A DNA stretch of 64,000 nucleotides from JAWWOL01 sp033851545 (GTDB lineage Bacteria > Actinomycetota > Actinomycetes > JAWWOL01), in assembly GCA_033851545.1 (NCBI GenBank), contig JAWWOO010000002.1, positions 62,001 to 126,000 of the forward strand, read 5' to 3'. Positions 39,956 to 49,554 of this stretch are shown here, piece after piece; position 1 is the first letter of the stretch, and each line of letters starts with the position of its first letter. Position numbers and translations under genes: made by a program. Under the pieces are notes generated by a model. The model did no database searches. It saw only the letters and a program-made list of their open reading frames with translations, and was not told the DNA's origin.

Positions 39956-40532
39956 TGCGCGGGAGCTCAACTGGCAATTCGTCCTGCCGGACGAGCCGGC
40001 CGGACTGCTGCTGCTCAGCCGCGAGGAAGCGCACCTCTACCGGCGCCTTGCCGACAGGCGCGGTCCCGCGACGACGGCGGGCGTCGTGGTTCCGGACCTC
40101 TCCGTGTGGGCTTCCCGGTGGTCCGGGCGCGGAGCGCTCAGGGACGCAGCACAAGCAGTCGCACCCGGCGGCTGGCTGTGCGTCGGCTTCCCGAACCGGC
40201 TCTATCCCGGCGCGACGGCCGCACGAGGGGCCATGGCGCTGCACACAGCGAAGGCAACGCTGCGCGCCGCGGGGCTCGCGCCGAGAACCGTCTACCTTTC
40301 GTTGCCCGACCACCGGCACCCGGCAGTGCTCGTCGATGCGCGGCTCCGCGGCCAGCTCGACTACGTCTTCCAGCACCAGTTCCTGACCTACGTCCCGGGG
40401 TCCTCGGCCCGGGTCAGGCTGGCCCGACGGGGGCTGGTCGCCGTGCGACGGATCGCCCTCGTGATGCCTCAGTGGTTGCGCGTCGCCTGCGCACCCGGCT
40501 ACTGCGTCCTCGCCTGGAGGCCCCGTGATTGA
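39942..40532 (+). CDS. Methyltransferase-like protein lacking the SAM glycine loop
   Basis: The 196-residue product has the second half of a class I SAM methyltransferase pattern: AVAPGGWLCVGFPNRLYPG, then a helix and TVYLSLPDHRHPAVLVD. The usual N-terminal glycine-rich SAM loop is missing; at its place stands FVLPDEPAGLLLLSREE. It may be a non-catalytic partner or use another substrate. It overlaps the glycosyltransferase gene by 14 bases and the kinase-like gene by 8, so it is probably made in step with both. Confidence 0.6.
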   Translation: MSSADARELNWQFVLPDEPAGLLLLSREEAHLYRRLADRRGPATTAGVVVPDLSVWASRWSGRGALRDAAQAVAPGGWLCVGFPNRLYPGATAARGAMALHTAKATLRAAGLAPRTVYLSLPDHRHPAVLVDARLRGQLDYVFQHQFLTYVPGSSARVRLARRGLVAVRRIALVMPQWLRVACAPGYCVLAWRPRD

Positions 40533-41619
40533 CCTCGTGTGCGAGCGCCTGCGTGGCGTCGACACCTCCGGACTCTGGGGGCTGCGCCGCCTTCCGGTCA
40601 GCGGCGTGGTCCTCGGGATGGACCGCGACCCGCTCGCCAAGGTGACCCTGTTGCTCTTCGACGACCGGGGAGAAGCCTGTGCGGTCGCCAAGGTCGCCCG
40701 GGACCGCCGGTCGGAGAAGGCACTCGAGCAGGAGTACTCGGCGCTGTGCCACCTCGCCTGTTCGCCGGTCGCGGGTCTTCGCAGCGGGGTGCCGGCACCC
40801 CTCCTGCTCGATCGGGTGGGTCACCGGCTCGTCGTGGTGACCACGGTGATCCCCGGATCACCGATGACCGTCGGCTACTACACCCCCGGGCATGTCACCG
40901 ACCCGGTCGCGGTCGGGCGGGACTTCGCAACGGCGGGCGGCTGGCTCAGCGCCTTCCAGAGCGCGACCGCGACGGCGTCGGTCACGCTCGGCGACGAGCT
41001 CTTTCGCGACCACATCAAGCCGGTCCTCGCCGGCTACCGGCTCCACGTCGGGTGGAGCGACTGGGAGGCGGAGGCGTTCGCCGACCTCGAGACCGACGCG
41101 CGCGCCCTGCCACCCACGCCGATGAGCCTCGGTGTCGTCCACGGCGACTACGCCATCGGCAACATCCTCGTCGACCGGGGCACACTGGCCGGCGTCATCG
41201 ACTGGGAGCTCTCCCGTCCCACCGGGGTCCCGATGACGGACGTCCTCAAGTTCGCCGCGTCGTACTCCTCGTTCCTCGATCGCGCAGCACCACCACACGG
41301 GCAGGGTATGCACGGCCACCCGGGGTGGCGGCCGGCCCGGCAACGGTGGGAGTCACCGAGTGGATGGGCGAACCTCACCGGCTTCATGTACGGGTTCCAC
41401 GGCGAGGGCTGGTACCCGGACCTGGTCCGCGCGTTCGTCAGCGGGCACGCCGGTCGGCTCGGTCTCCCCCCCGCGGCGATCCCCGTGCTGCTGCGCACCT
41501 TCGTCGCGGAACAGGCGACGGTCCTGGCCAACCGGGCGTACGCGCGCGGCTATCAGCAGCTGCTCCACGCGCTGCACGACCTGGCCAGAAGCAACCGCAG
41601 CGTCAGCGGGCGGCGATGA
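40525..41619 (+). CDS. APH-like phosphotransferase in the exopolysaccharide operon
   Basis: This 364-residue protein has the aminoglycoside-phosphotransferase fold. The catalytic loop is VVHGDYAIGNILVD and the metal-binding motif VIDWELSRP; AVAKVARD near residue 55 supplies a candidate ATP lysine. Given its position between the methyltransferase-like and flippase genes it could phosphorylate a sugar, lipid or amino-alcohol decorating the polymer rather than an antibiotic. GTG start at 40525; its stop overlaps the flippase start. Confidence 0.83.
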   Translation: MIDLVCERLRGVDTSGLWGLRRLPVSGVVLGMDRDPLAKVTLLLFDDRGEACAVAKVARDRRSEKALEQEYSALCHLACSPVAGLRSGVPAPLLLDRVGHRLVVVTTVIPGSPMTVGYYTPGHVTDPVAVGRDFATAGGWLSAFQSATATASVTLGDELFRDHIKPVLAGYRLHVGWSDWEAEAFADLETDARALPPTPMSLGVVHGDYAIGNILVDRGTLAGVIDWELSRPTGVPMTDVLKFAASYSSFLDRAAPPHGQGMHGHPGWRPARQRWESPSGWANLTGFMYGFHGEGWYPDLVRAFVSGHAGRLGLPPAAIPVLLRTFVAEQATVLANRAYARGYQQLLHALHDLARSNRSVSGRR

Positions 41620-42902
41620 TGGCGTCCCAGACCGCGCGCCGGGTCGGCGCCAACCTGCGCGCCCGACTCCTCGCCCTCGCAGCACTTACCGTCACCAGCC
41701 TCGTCGTCGCCCGCACCGCGGGGACCGCCGGGGTCGGGGACTTCACCCTGCTGCGCGTACTGCCGTGGCTGACCGGGCTGGCGATGAGCAACGGGGTCTA
41801 CGCGGCCGCACCGTACTTCCTGTCCGGGCCCGACCGCCATGAGCAGCGGTTCCGGACGACCATCCCCACGATGGCCCTCGTAGCCGGAGTTGCAGGAGGC
41901 GGCCTGTGGGCACTTGCCTCGCCGCTGTTCGCTCCGGTCGTCTTCAGCGACGTCGCGCCGGTCCTCGTGGCCGCCGCCGGCATCTCGGTCCTGACCCAGC
42001 TCGCCGAGTCCACCGGCAAGGCCTGCTCGCAGGGCTACGGCGACTGGGGCGGCAGCAACCGGGTCATCGTGCTCGAGGAGCTGCTCTTCCTGCCGTGGTA
42101 CGGCCTGCTGCTCGGGACCGGCGTCGGCACCTACGCCGCCATCGTCTTCGCCCTGCCGCTAGGTGACGTCTCGACGTCGCTGCTCGCTTGGACCAGGTTG
42201 GCCCGCCGCGGCTACTTCAAGGGCGCGGGCAGGCCCTCACTCACCCTGGCCCGGCGGGTATCCGGCTACGGGCTGCGGGCCGAGGCGGGCAGCCTCATGC
42301 AGACCCTCAACGCCCGGCTCGACTTCGCGATCGTCGCGGCGCTGCTGGGCCCGCGGTCGGTCGGGGTCTATGCCATCGCGTCCCGCTATGCCGAGCTCCT
42401 GCGGCTGCCGTCCCTCGCCCTGAACTACGTGCTGCTGCCGGGCTATGCGCACGCCGGACAAGCCGTCGCCGGGGACGGGGCCCGGCGGTCGCTCGCCCGG
42501 CTCTGGTGGACGCCGCTGGCGGCCGCCGTCCCCATGGCGCTGCTCGCACCGGTCGTCCTGCCGCTCGCGTACGGCAGCGACTTCCGGGCGTCCGCTGCCC
42601 CTGCGGTGGTCCTGATCGCGGGTCTCACCGGCTGTGTGGTCAACGGCATCGTGAGCGCGTACCTCGCCGGGGTGGGCCGCCCCGGGCTCAACTCCGCAGC
42701 CATCGGTGCCGGGTTGCTGGTCACGGTGCTGCTCGACGTGCTGCTCATCCCCCGGTGGCACGTGATGGGTGCTGCCGCCGCCTCGACGTTCACCTATCTC
42801 ACGACGACGGCGGTGCTGGTGGTGCTGTTCCGGCGGACCGCACGGCGAGCCGCCGGCGCAGCCGGCCCGGCGCCCGCCCGGGTGTTGGAGGCGGCGCCAT
42901 GA
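41616..42902 (+). CDS. Polysaccharide flippase, Wzx/MATE-like
   Basis: A 428-residue integral membrane protein with about twelve hydrophobic segments in the oligosaccharide-flippase arrangement. A conserved stretch, LMQTLNARLDFAIVAALLGP, starts the seventh segment, as in Wzx proteins where it is LN..D..I. It moves the undecaprenyl-linked repeat unit across the membrane. Coupled by ATGA to the APH-like gene before it and the initiating transferase after it. Confidence 0.88.
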   Translation: MMASQTARRVGANLRARLLALAALTVTSLVVARTAGTAGVGDFTLLRVLPWLTGLAMSNGVYAAAPYFLSGPDRHEQRFRTTIPTMALVAGVAGGGLWALASPLFAPVVFSDVAPVLVAAAGISVLTQLAESTGKACSQGYGDWGGSNRVIVLEELLFLPWYGLLLGTGVGTYAAIVFALPLGDVSTSLLAWTRLARRGYFKGAGRPSLTLARRVSGYGLRAEAGSLMQTLNARLDFAIVAALLGPRSVGVYAIASRYAELLRLPSLALNYVLLPGYAHAGQAVAGDGARRSLARLWWTPLAAAVPMALLAPVVLPLAYGSDFRASAAPAVVLIAGLTGCVVNGIVSAYLAGVGRPGLNSAAIGAGLLVTVLLDVLLIPRWHVMGAAAASTFTYLTTTAVLVVLFRRTARRAAGAAGPAPARVLEAAP

Positions 42903-43558
42903 GCATCTCCGTCTCGCCGGTCCGCCGGGCCACGACCGACCGCGGGCCGCACACGTCGATCGCCAAGCGGGCCTTCGACCTCGTCGTCGCGAGCCTCGCC
43001 CTGCTGCTGCTGCTGCCGTTGCTCCTGGTGATCGCGACGGTGATCCGGCTGGACACGCGAGGCCCGGTGTTCTTCCGCCAGGTGCGGGTGGGCCGAGGCG
43101 GCAGGACGTTCGAGATCCGGAAGTTCCGCACGATGCGGTGCGGGGCCGAGCGTCTCGGGGTCAACATCAGCCCGACGGGCGACCCGCGGATCACCAGGGT
43201 CGGCCGCCGGCTCCGCAGCAGCTACCTCGACGAGCTGCCCCAGCTGATCAACGTGGTCCGCGGCGAGATGTCGTTGATCGGTCCACGTCCGGAGACGCCG
43301 GAGTTCGTCGCCCTCTACCGACCGGACGAGCTGCGGGTGCTGACCGTCCGGCCGGGGGTGATGGGGCCGTCCACGCTGCGCGGCATGACGGAGGAGGACC
43401 GGCTCGCCGACGCCGACGACGCCCTGGACCTCTACGTCTCGACCATCCTGCGGGAGCGGGTCTCGGCCGACCTGACCTATCTGGACACCTGGTCGCTGCA
43501 CAACGACGTGCGGCTGATGTGCGCGCAGGTCTGGGCCATCGTGAGGAGACTGTGGTGA
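42899..43558 (+). CDS. Initiating sugar-1-phosphate transferase, short WcaJ/PglC type
   Basis: A 219-residue polyprenyl-phosphate hexose-1-phosphate transferase. It has one re-entrant hydrophobic segment (DLVVASLALLLLLPLLLVIA), a core with GPVFFRQVRVGRGGRTFEIRK, given in part, then FRTM, and the C-terminal block LDELPQLINVVRGEMSLIGP. The four-helix N-terminal domain of full WcaJ is absent. It would start repeat-unit assembly on undecaprenyl phosphate. Coupled to flippase and the GNAT-like gene. Confidence 0.95.
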   Translation: MSISVSPVRRATTDRGPHTSIAKRAFDLVVASLALLLLLPLLLVIATVIRLDTRGPVFFRQVRVGRGGRTFEIRKFRTMRCGAERLGVNISPTGDPRITRVGRRLRSSYLDELPQLINVVRGEMSLIGPRPETPEFVALYRPDELRVLTVRPGVMGPSTLRGMTEEDRLADADDALDLYVSTILRERVSADLTYLDTWSLHNDVRLMCAQVWAIVRRLW

Positions 43559-44622
43559 GCCAGCTTCGTGGCACCGAGGCCGTACCGGAGGCCCCTCGTC
43601 GTTCCGGTCGGGCGACCGTCGTCCGCCGCTGGACCGACGGTGCCTCATGGGATGCCTTCGTGGCTGCAGCCCCGGACGGCACGGTGGCGCACCGGTGGCC
43701 CTGGCTGCGCGTCGTGGCGGAGACCTACGGCCACCCGACGTTCGCGCTGGGCGCCGTACGCGGCGGCACCCTCACCGGTGTCCTCCCACTGGTGCTGGTG
43801 CGCAGCCGCATCTTCGGCCGGCACCTGGTCTCGATGCCCTATCTTGACTGCGGCGGGATCTGCTCCGCGGGTGACGCGGACGCCGAGGAGGCCCTGCTCG
43901 CGTCGGCGGTGGCGATGGCAGCCGACGCCGGTGCCCCGCTCGAGCTCCGGCACCGCACGCCACGCCCGTACGCCCTGCCGGCATCGACCCACAAGGTCAC
44001 CATGACTCTCGACCTGGCCGGCGGTGAACCCGCTGTGTGGCAGCGGATCAAGTCCAACCGCCGGGGACAGGTCCGCAAAGCGCAGCGCAACGGGCTGACC
44101 GCAGAGATAGCAGGACCGGAGGCAGTGGATGCGCTGTTCTCCGTACTCGCGACGAACATGAGGGACCTCGGGTCGCCGATGCACCGTCGCTCCTTCTTCC
44201 GGAACACGGTGCTCGCCCTGGGCGATGACGCCCGCATCCTCCTGGTGCGCCATGAGGCCGAGGTCGTGGGGGCCGGCCTGCTGCTGGCGCACGGCGACTC
44301 GATGGTGCTGCCGTTCTCTTCGGCCCTAAGGTCGACGTTCTCCCTTGGTACCAACCAGTTTCTCTACTGGGAAGCCGTCAGGTACGCCCTTGCTTGCGGC
44401 TGCCGGCTCTTCGACTTCGGCCGGTCCTCACCGGGCTCCGGCACCTTCGAGGCGAAGCGTGAGTGGGCTGCCGAGCCGGTCCAGCTCTACTGGTACGGCA
44501 GCGGCGGCGACGCCGCCGAGATCTCGCGTCCCCGTCAGCTCGCCGTCCGCGCCTGGCAGCGGCTGCCGGTGCCGGTGGCGACGGCCGGCGGGCACCTGAT
44601 CCGCGGCGGGCTGCCGAAATGA
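43555..44622 (+). CDS. FemAB/GNAT-like acyltransferase
   Basis: The 355-residue protein has two tandem GNAT-like halves as in FemAB and CelD-type proteins. The second half has the segment LGTNQFLYWEAVRYALACG followed by DFGRSSPGSGTFEAKREW, characteristic of the FemAB-like family linked to exopolysaccharide and PEP-CTERM loci. It likely transfers an acyl or aminoacyl group to the repeat unit. GTG start at 43555 overlaps the preceding stop; its stop overlaps the next start. Confidence 0.82.
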   Translation: MSQLRGTEAVPEAPRRSGRATVVRRWTDGASWDAFVAAAPDGTVAHRWPWLRVVAETYGHPTFALGAVRGGTLTGVLPLVLVRSRIFGRHLVSMPYLDCGGICSAGDADAEEALLASAVAMAADAGAPLELRHRTPRPYALPASTHKVTMTLDLAGGEPAVWQRIKSNRRGQVRKAQRNGLTAEIAGPEAVDALFSVLATNMRDLGSPMHRRSFFRNTVLALGDDARILLVRHEAEVVGAGLLLAHGDSMVLPFSSALRSTFSLGTNQFLYWEAVRYALACGCRLFDFGRSSPGSGTFEAKREWAAEPVQLYWYGSGGDAAEISRPRQLAVRAWQRLPVPVATAGGHLIRGGLPK

Positions 44623-45911
44623 CGCGACAGCCCGCCGCGATGACCCGGCGCCGTCTCGCAGCGAGCCGGCGATGCGCCGTCGTGCTCGGCGTCCTCGCCG
44701 CGTTGTCGATGCCGATGCCGATGGCGACCGCACTGACGCGCGCAGGGCCGGGTCCTGTGACATTCGCCGCTCCCTTGCCGCTGCGACCGATCATCGCCCA
44801 GGGCGTCAGCAGCGCCAACCCCGCGCACCTGGTGCGCGACCGGGCGTGGGACTTCGCGGAGATGGCCAAGACCTTCGACACCGTGAGCCTGCTCCCCGGC
44901 GACCCGACGGCCGTCCGGCAGGCTCGCGCGGCTGGGCTCTCCGTGGTCCTGGAGCTCGACTTCAAGTCGTACTTCTTCTCGGGGGAGGATATCTCCGCCA
45001 AGGTCGACGCCGTGGTGCAGCAGATCACGGCGGCGCCGGGGACGGTCGTGGCGGTGAGCGTCGCTGACCGCGTCAACGAGAAGTACTCGCCCGAGGAGGC
45101 GCTCCGCTATCTCGCCGCGACGGCGGGCGTGCTGCACCGGCAGGTCCCAGGCATGCCCGTCGTGGTCAACGTTGCCGACTGGGAGCTCACCTGCGGCAGG
45201 CCCAACCAGTCGGCCTGCAATGCGCACGACCCGCGGTTCCAGTACGAGACCCACAAGGTCCTCGACATCCTGTACCGCAGTGGCTACGTCGACGGTTTCA
45301 CCATCGCGGACAACCTGAAGAACGACGACCTCCAAGCGCAGCGGGCGGCGTGGGCCGAGGCTCGTACCCGGTGGCCGGCGCCGTTCATCCTGTGGTCGAC
45401 GTGCTCGCAGCTCTCGTTCCCCGAAAACCGCTACCCGGGCACCCCGGACTCCGCAGCCCGCGTGGCGGAGGCGTACATGGCGGCACCGATGGAAGGCGGC
45501 GCCGACGGCCTCGCCCTGTGGGCCTGGCATCAGCTGTACGACGGGGCCGTCTACTCGTTCCTGGACAAGAGCGGCTCCCCGAACTCGCTGTGGACCGCGA
45601 TGGTGGCGGCCGCTCGCGAGCTCCGGCAACCTTCCCACGGGCCGACCGTGGTGAGTCCGGCGGTCGGCGCCGGAGCGGCCCCGGATCGGTCGACGGTTCC
45701 TGCAGCACGCAAGGCCGGCTCGTCGATCGCCATCGGGCTGTGGTCGGCGATCGGGTTCCTCCTCATCGCCGGCGTCCTGGGCGGGGGGTGCGTAGCACGC
45801 GCCCGGCAGCGCGCCCGCGGACAGCTGGAGGCGGCGACGACCCGGCACGTCGACCTGGCCCGGGTACGGGACGCCCAGCAACGGAGGGACGAGCCGTCGA
45901 CATGGCGATGA
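44619..45911 (+). CDS. Membrane-anchored glycoside-hydrolase-like (TIM-barrel) protein
   Basis: The 430-residue product has an N-terminal signal segment, a barrel-like domain with motifs VVLELDFKSYFF, VVVNVADWEL and FILWSTCSQLSF, and a single helix near the C-terminus (SSIAIGLWSAIGFLLIAGVLGG) followed by a basic tail. The layout places the domain outside the cell. The catalytic acids are not certain; Glu-54-type residues in strands are candidates only. It may trim or release the polymer. Confidence 0.7.
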   Translation: MTRQPAAMTRRRLAASRRCAVVLGVLAALSMPMPMATALTRAGPGPVTFAAPLPLRPIIAQGVSSANPAHLVRDRAWDFAEMAKTFDTVSLLPGDPTAVRQARAAGLSVVLELDFKSYFFSGEDISAKVDAVVQQITAAPGTVVAVSVADRVNEKYSPEEALRYLAATAGVLHRQVPGMPVVVNVADWELTCGRPNQSACNAHDPRFQYETHKVLDILYRSGYVDGFTIADNLKNDDLQAQRAAWAEARTRWPAPFILWSTCSQLSFPENRYPGTPDSAARVAEAYMAAPMEGGADGLALWAWHQLYDGAVYSFLDKSGSPNSLWTAMVAAARELRQPSHGPTVVSPAVGAGAAPDRSTVPAARKAGSSIAIGLWSAIGFLLIAGVLGGGCVARARQRARGQLEAATTRHVDLARVRDAQQRRDEPSTWR

Positions 45912-46012
45912 CCTCCCTGGTTCGCGCTGTCGTAGGACGCCTACGTCCGCTGCGGGAGGACCAAAGCCCCGCACCGGTCCTAGCCTTCGAGACGGATGAC
46001 CGAAGGGGCAGC

Positions 46013-48691
46013 GTGAGTCGCGGACAACGCAGCGCAGGCCGGCGGCGCCTCCTGGCGTCGCTGGCGGCAGGCTGCCTCGCCGTCGCTGCCCCGCCGGGCA
46101 CCGCCGCAGCGTCGCCCGCCCCTGTCCTCTACGTCGGTGGCACCGGCTGCTCGGACGCGGGCGCCGGCACACAGCTCGAGCCGTACTGCACCATCTCCGC
46201 CGCGGCCAGGGTGGCCGTCGGCGGGCAGACCGTCCAGGTCGCCGGCGGCACCTACACCGAGGACGTGCGCCCCGCCCGGTCCGGCTCGTCCTCCGCGGTC
46301 ATCGCGTTCACCAGCGCGCCTGGGGCAACACCCGTCGTGACCGGCGCCGATCACGCGTTCGACCTGAGCTACCGCAGCTTTGTCACGGTCACCGGCTTCA
46401 CGAGCAGCGCGACGACATCGAGCGGCATCTATCTCAAGAGCTCCGACCACATCACGATCGCGCAGAACGTCGTCACGACTGCCGGACTGCCGGTGGCCGG
46501 CTACACCGCGTACGGCATCTATCTCAACGCCACGACGGACTCCGTCGTACGGGGCAACGTGACGTACGGCAACAGCTCTGCGGGCATCTACCTCACGAGC
46601 GGCACGACCCGCGTCACCATCGACGGCAACGAGTCGTTCGGCAACGCAAATGGCTACCAGCGCGCCGCGACCGGCATCGACATCCGGTCGCCCGGAAACA
46701 CCATCACCCGCAACCGCACGCACAACAACGAGGACTCCGGCATCCAGGCCTACCCCGGCGGGGACGGCAACCTGATCGCCGGCAACGTCTCGTACGACAA
46801 CAAGGGGTTCACCACCACCCCGGAGTCCAACTGCGACCAGCCGGTCAGCGGTGCCTCCGGCTGCATCACCGGTGACCACGGCATCGACGACTACGGCACC
46901 TACGCCAACACCGTCACCGGCAACACCATCTACAACAACGTCTCCGCCGGCATCAACGTCGAGGGCGTGACTGCCTCGTGGCTGACGACCGCGATCGGTG
47001 CCGGCGACTCCACGGTCCCGGTCGGCACGGGGAAGGGGTTCCCCACCGCCGGCGCATACACGATCCAGGTCGACAGCGAGCAGATGACGGTCATCGCCGG
47101 CCAGGGTACGACCACGTGGACGGTGACCCGTGGAGCGAACGGGACGACCCCGGCGTCGCACGCTGCCGGCTGCGACGGAACCTCTTGCTCGCCAAAGAAC
47201 CTGAACGTGCTGCAGCAGGCCGGGTTCGCTCTCGAGAACAACATCAGCGTCGACAACGCGATCAACTGCCCGGACGGCAACGGCGGCGTGCAGACCGCGT
47301 GCAACCGCACCAAGGGCGAGATCAGGGTCGACCAGTACTCGTGGGTCGGCACCAGCGCGAACAACAACCTGGTCTGGACCAGCTCGACGGCCTACACCTA
47401 CGTCTACACATGGGGAAATCCCATGTACAAGACGCTCAGCGCCCTCCGCACGGCGACCGGCCAGGAGGCCGGCGGCACGCAGACCAATCCGCTGTGGGCA
47501 AACCAGGCGGCGCACGACTTCCGGTTGTCGACCGGGTCGCCGGCCATCGATGCCGCTGACTCCGCCGCCTCCGGCGAGCTGACTGCCGACGTGGCCGGCG
47601 GGTCGCGCGTCGACGACCCCGCCACGGCCGATACGGGGGTCGGGCCACGGACGTACGACGACCGTGGCGCATACGAGTACCAGCCCGCAGGCCCACCCTC
47701 TCCCCCGGCGCTCTCGGCCACGGCCGGCGACGGGCAGGTGCAGCTGGCGTGGACGTCGGGCACCGGTGGCGGCGCACCGATCAGCCAGTTCTCGATCTGG
47801 CGGGGAACCAGCTCCGGCGGTGAGGCGCTGGTTGCCTCCGTGGGCGGGAGCGCCTCGTCCTTCACGGACACCGGACTGGCCAACGGGAGCACGTACTTCT
47901 ACTACCTGACCGCGACGAGCAGCGCGGGTTCCTCTGCGCCGTCCAACGAGGTGTCGGCTCAGCCCACCGCCCCCACGCCGACGCCGACTCCCACCGCCTC
48001 GTCGACACCCACGCCCACCCCCTCGTCGCCCAGCCCCACCACGACCTCGCCCAGCCCCACCACGACCACGCCAAGTCCCACGGTGGCTCCGACCGCGCTC
48101 ACCCTGTACTTCACCGACAGCAGCACGCCCACGCTCTCGGGCGCACGCAAGATGGTCACGGCTGCGCCGGCTGCCGAGACCTCACACCAGAACGTCATCG
48201 GCACCGCCACGGGATGGGGTTCGGTCTACCCCGGCGGCAACTCCGCCGCGTGGCCGGCCGCCGGCTCGGAACCGGCCGTCAACACACACGGCTTCCTGTA
48301 CGACACGACAGCGCTCGCCGGCGTCACCCTGCCCGCCGGGTCGTACACCCCCAGCCTCAAGGTGAAGGTGGCCACGAGCGGTGTCAGCGCGTCGTTCACC
48401 ACCCGGGTGTGGCTGCGGCACAGCAACGGCACGTTCGCCCTGCTGGCGAAGTACCAGTCCGGCCCCGTCACGCTGACGACGGCGGCGCGGACGATCGGCA
48501 CCTGGTCCGAGGTGCAGGCCCAGACCGCCACCACGACCACGACCGGCGACCTGCTCTTCCTCGACGTGGCAGCCGACGTCCTGACGAACACCGCCGGGTC
48601 GGGAACCAACGCGATCACCATGGCCCTCAACGGCGGCGCGGCGGAGAGCCTCGTCACCCCCGGCTACACCACAGCAGGAGCAGGGTCATGA
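46013..48691 (+). CDS. Secreted beta-helix protein with FN3 and PT-rich linker
   Basis: Starting at the GTG at 46013 (AAGGGG four bases upstream), the 892-residue product begins with a normal signal peptide: Arg-rich, then LLASLAAGCLAVAA and TAAAS. The earlier in-frame ATG at 45902 would add 37 residues that hide it. A right-handed beta-helix (about 45-560) has many N-x-hydrophobic rungs (SGIYLKSSDHITIAQN) and a small inserted domain near 330-390. An FN3 domain (about 575-660), a Pro/Thr/Ser linker and a C-terminal beta domain follow. It is probably a polymer-modifying or cell-surface protein of the locus. Confidence 0.83.
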   Translation: MSRGQRSAGRRRLLASLAAGCLAVAAPPGTAAASPAPVLYVGGTGCSDAGAGTQLEPYCTISAAARVAVGGQTVQVAGGTYTEDVRPARSGSSSAVIAFTSAPGATPVVTGADHAFDLSYRSFVTVTGFTSSATTSSGIYLKSSDHITIAQNVVTTAGLPVAGYTAYGIYLNATTDSVVRGNVTYGNSSAGIYLTSGTTRVTIDGNESFGNANGYQRAATGIDIRSPGNTITRNRTHNNEDSGIQAYPGGDGNLIAGNVSYDNKGFTTTPESNCDQPVSGASGCITGDHGIDDYGTYANTVTGNTIYNNVSAGINVEGVTASWLTTAIGAGDSTVPVGTGKGFPTAGAYTIQVDSEQMTVIAGQGTTTWTVTRGANGTTPASHAAGCDGTSCSPKNLNVLQQAGFALENNISVDNAINCPDGNGGVQTACNRTKGEIRVDQYSWVGTSANNNLVWTSSTAYTYVYTWGNPMYKTLSALRTATGQEAGGTQTNPLWANQAAHDFRLSTGSPAIDAADSAASGELTADVAGGSRVDDPATADTGVGPRTYDDRGAYEYQPAGPPSPPALSATAGDGQVQLAWTSGTGGGAPISQFSIWRGTSSGGEALVASVGGSASSFTDTGLANGSTYFYYLTATSSAGSSAPSNEVSAQPTAPTPTPTPTASSTPTPTPSSPSPTTTSPSPTTTTPSPTVAPTALTLYFTDSSTPTLSGARKMVTAAPAAETSHQNVIGTATGWGSVYPGGNSAAWPAAGSEPAVNTHGFLYDTTALAGVTLPAGSYTPSLKVKVATSGVSASFTTRVWLRHSNGTFALLAKYQSGPVTLTTAARTIGTWSEVQAQTATTTTTGDLLFLDVAADVLTNTAGSGTNAITMALNGGAAESLVTPGYTTAGAGS
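48026..48067 (+). repeat. Perfect 21-bp tandem duplication in the PT-rich linker
   Basis: Two adjacent copies of a 21-base unit, 48026-48046 and 48047-48067, encode SPSPTTT-like repeats within the Pro/Thr/Ser linker. The flanking 100 bases are of the same low complexity. Length variation by slippage is likely. Confidence 0.85.
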
Positions 48692-49554
48692 ACACAGTTC
48701 ACGCAGCTCGGCGCCGCCTGTGCCGCGGCGTCGGTGCCGCGGTCGCCGCCGCGTCTGTCGCTGGCTGCGCGGCGGCGGCCGCCCTTCCGTCCGGCGTCGT
48801 CGCGGGCGCAGACGGAACGGCCGGCGCGGCCTGCCTCAAGGCGATCGCCCTCGTCTCCGACGTCCAGCGCACGATGGGCCAGCTGGACGCGAAGTCGATC
48901 ACCCCGGACCGCGCGGTGGCGGCGCTCACCCACGAATCCTCCGTGCTCGCGGGCATCGCCGCGTCGACGACCGACGAGACCGCGCCCGAGGCGATCCAGG
49001 ACGTGGCAGACGCCGTCTCGGCCTACGCGACCGGCGCTGCCAACAGCGGCTCCGACGCGACGACCGACCTGCGTTCGGTCGCCCGCAACGCGGTCCTCGG
49101 CTTTGCGGCCGTCTGCCCCGTCAGCGACGGCAGCTTCGAGTCGGGAACGACCGGGTGGGTGGTGACAGGAGCCACCCTGACCCGGACGCCTGTCGCCCAC
49201 GACGGAGCCTGGGCAGGTCTGCTGACCAGCACCCGGGCGCAGCGGGGGGCTGCCACCGCAACGGCACCACTGAAGTCGGCTCTGACGAGGTCGCGGAGCG
49301 GCTATGACATCGGGCTATGGGCCCGTACGGACGGACCACCGATCACCATGACGTTGCAGATCATCGAGCGCCGGGGAGCCTCTACTGTCGGCTCCGCCGA
49401 GCAGTCGGTGCCCCTCGGCTCCTCGTGGCAGCCGGTCTCGCTGCGCTACCGGGTCAGGTCGGCCGGTTCCTCGCTGGAGGTCCGGATCTCGGTACCAGGC
49501 CTACCGGCCGGCGGCAGCATCGCGATCGACGGCGTCTGGGCACTTCGCCACTGA
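48688..49554 (+). CDS. Probable lipoprotein with C-terminal carbohydrate-binding-like module
   Basis: The 288-residue protein has a signal segment with a possible lipobox (SVAGC near residue 26). A helical middle region (about 45-145) precedes a beta-sandwich of about 135 residues that begins DGSFESGTTGWVVTG, the usual opening of CBM4_9-type modules. It could hold the polymer at the cell surface. ATGA overlap with the beta-helix gene; last gene of the coupled run. Confidence 0.7.
   Translation: MNTVHAARRRLCRGVGAAVAAASVAGCAAAAALPSGVVAGADGTAGAACLKAIALVSDVQRTMGQLDAKSITPDRAVAALTHESSVLAGIAASTTDETAPEAIQDVADAVSAYATGAANSGSDATTDLRSVARNAVLGFAAVCPVSDGSFESGTTGWVVTGATLTRTPVAHDGAWAGLLTSTRAQRGAATATAPLKSALTRSRSGYDIGLWARTDGPPITMTLQIIERRGASTVGSAEQSVPLGSSWQPVSLRYRVRSAGSSLEVRISVPGLPAGGSIAIDGVWALRH

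Noticed and set aside
40525..41619. Antibiotic resistance phosphotransferase
   Set aside because: The fold fits, but the gene is embedded and overlapping in a polymer operon, so a resistance role is not supported.
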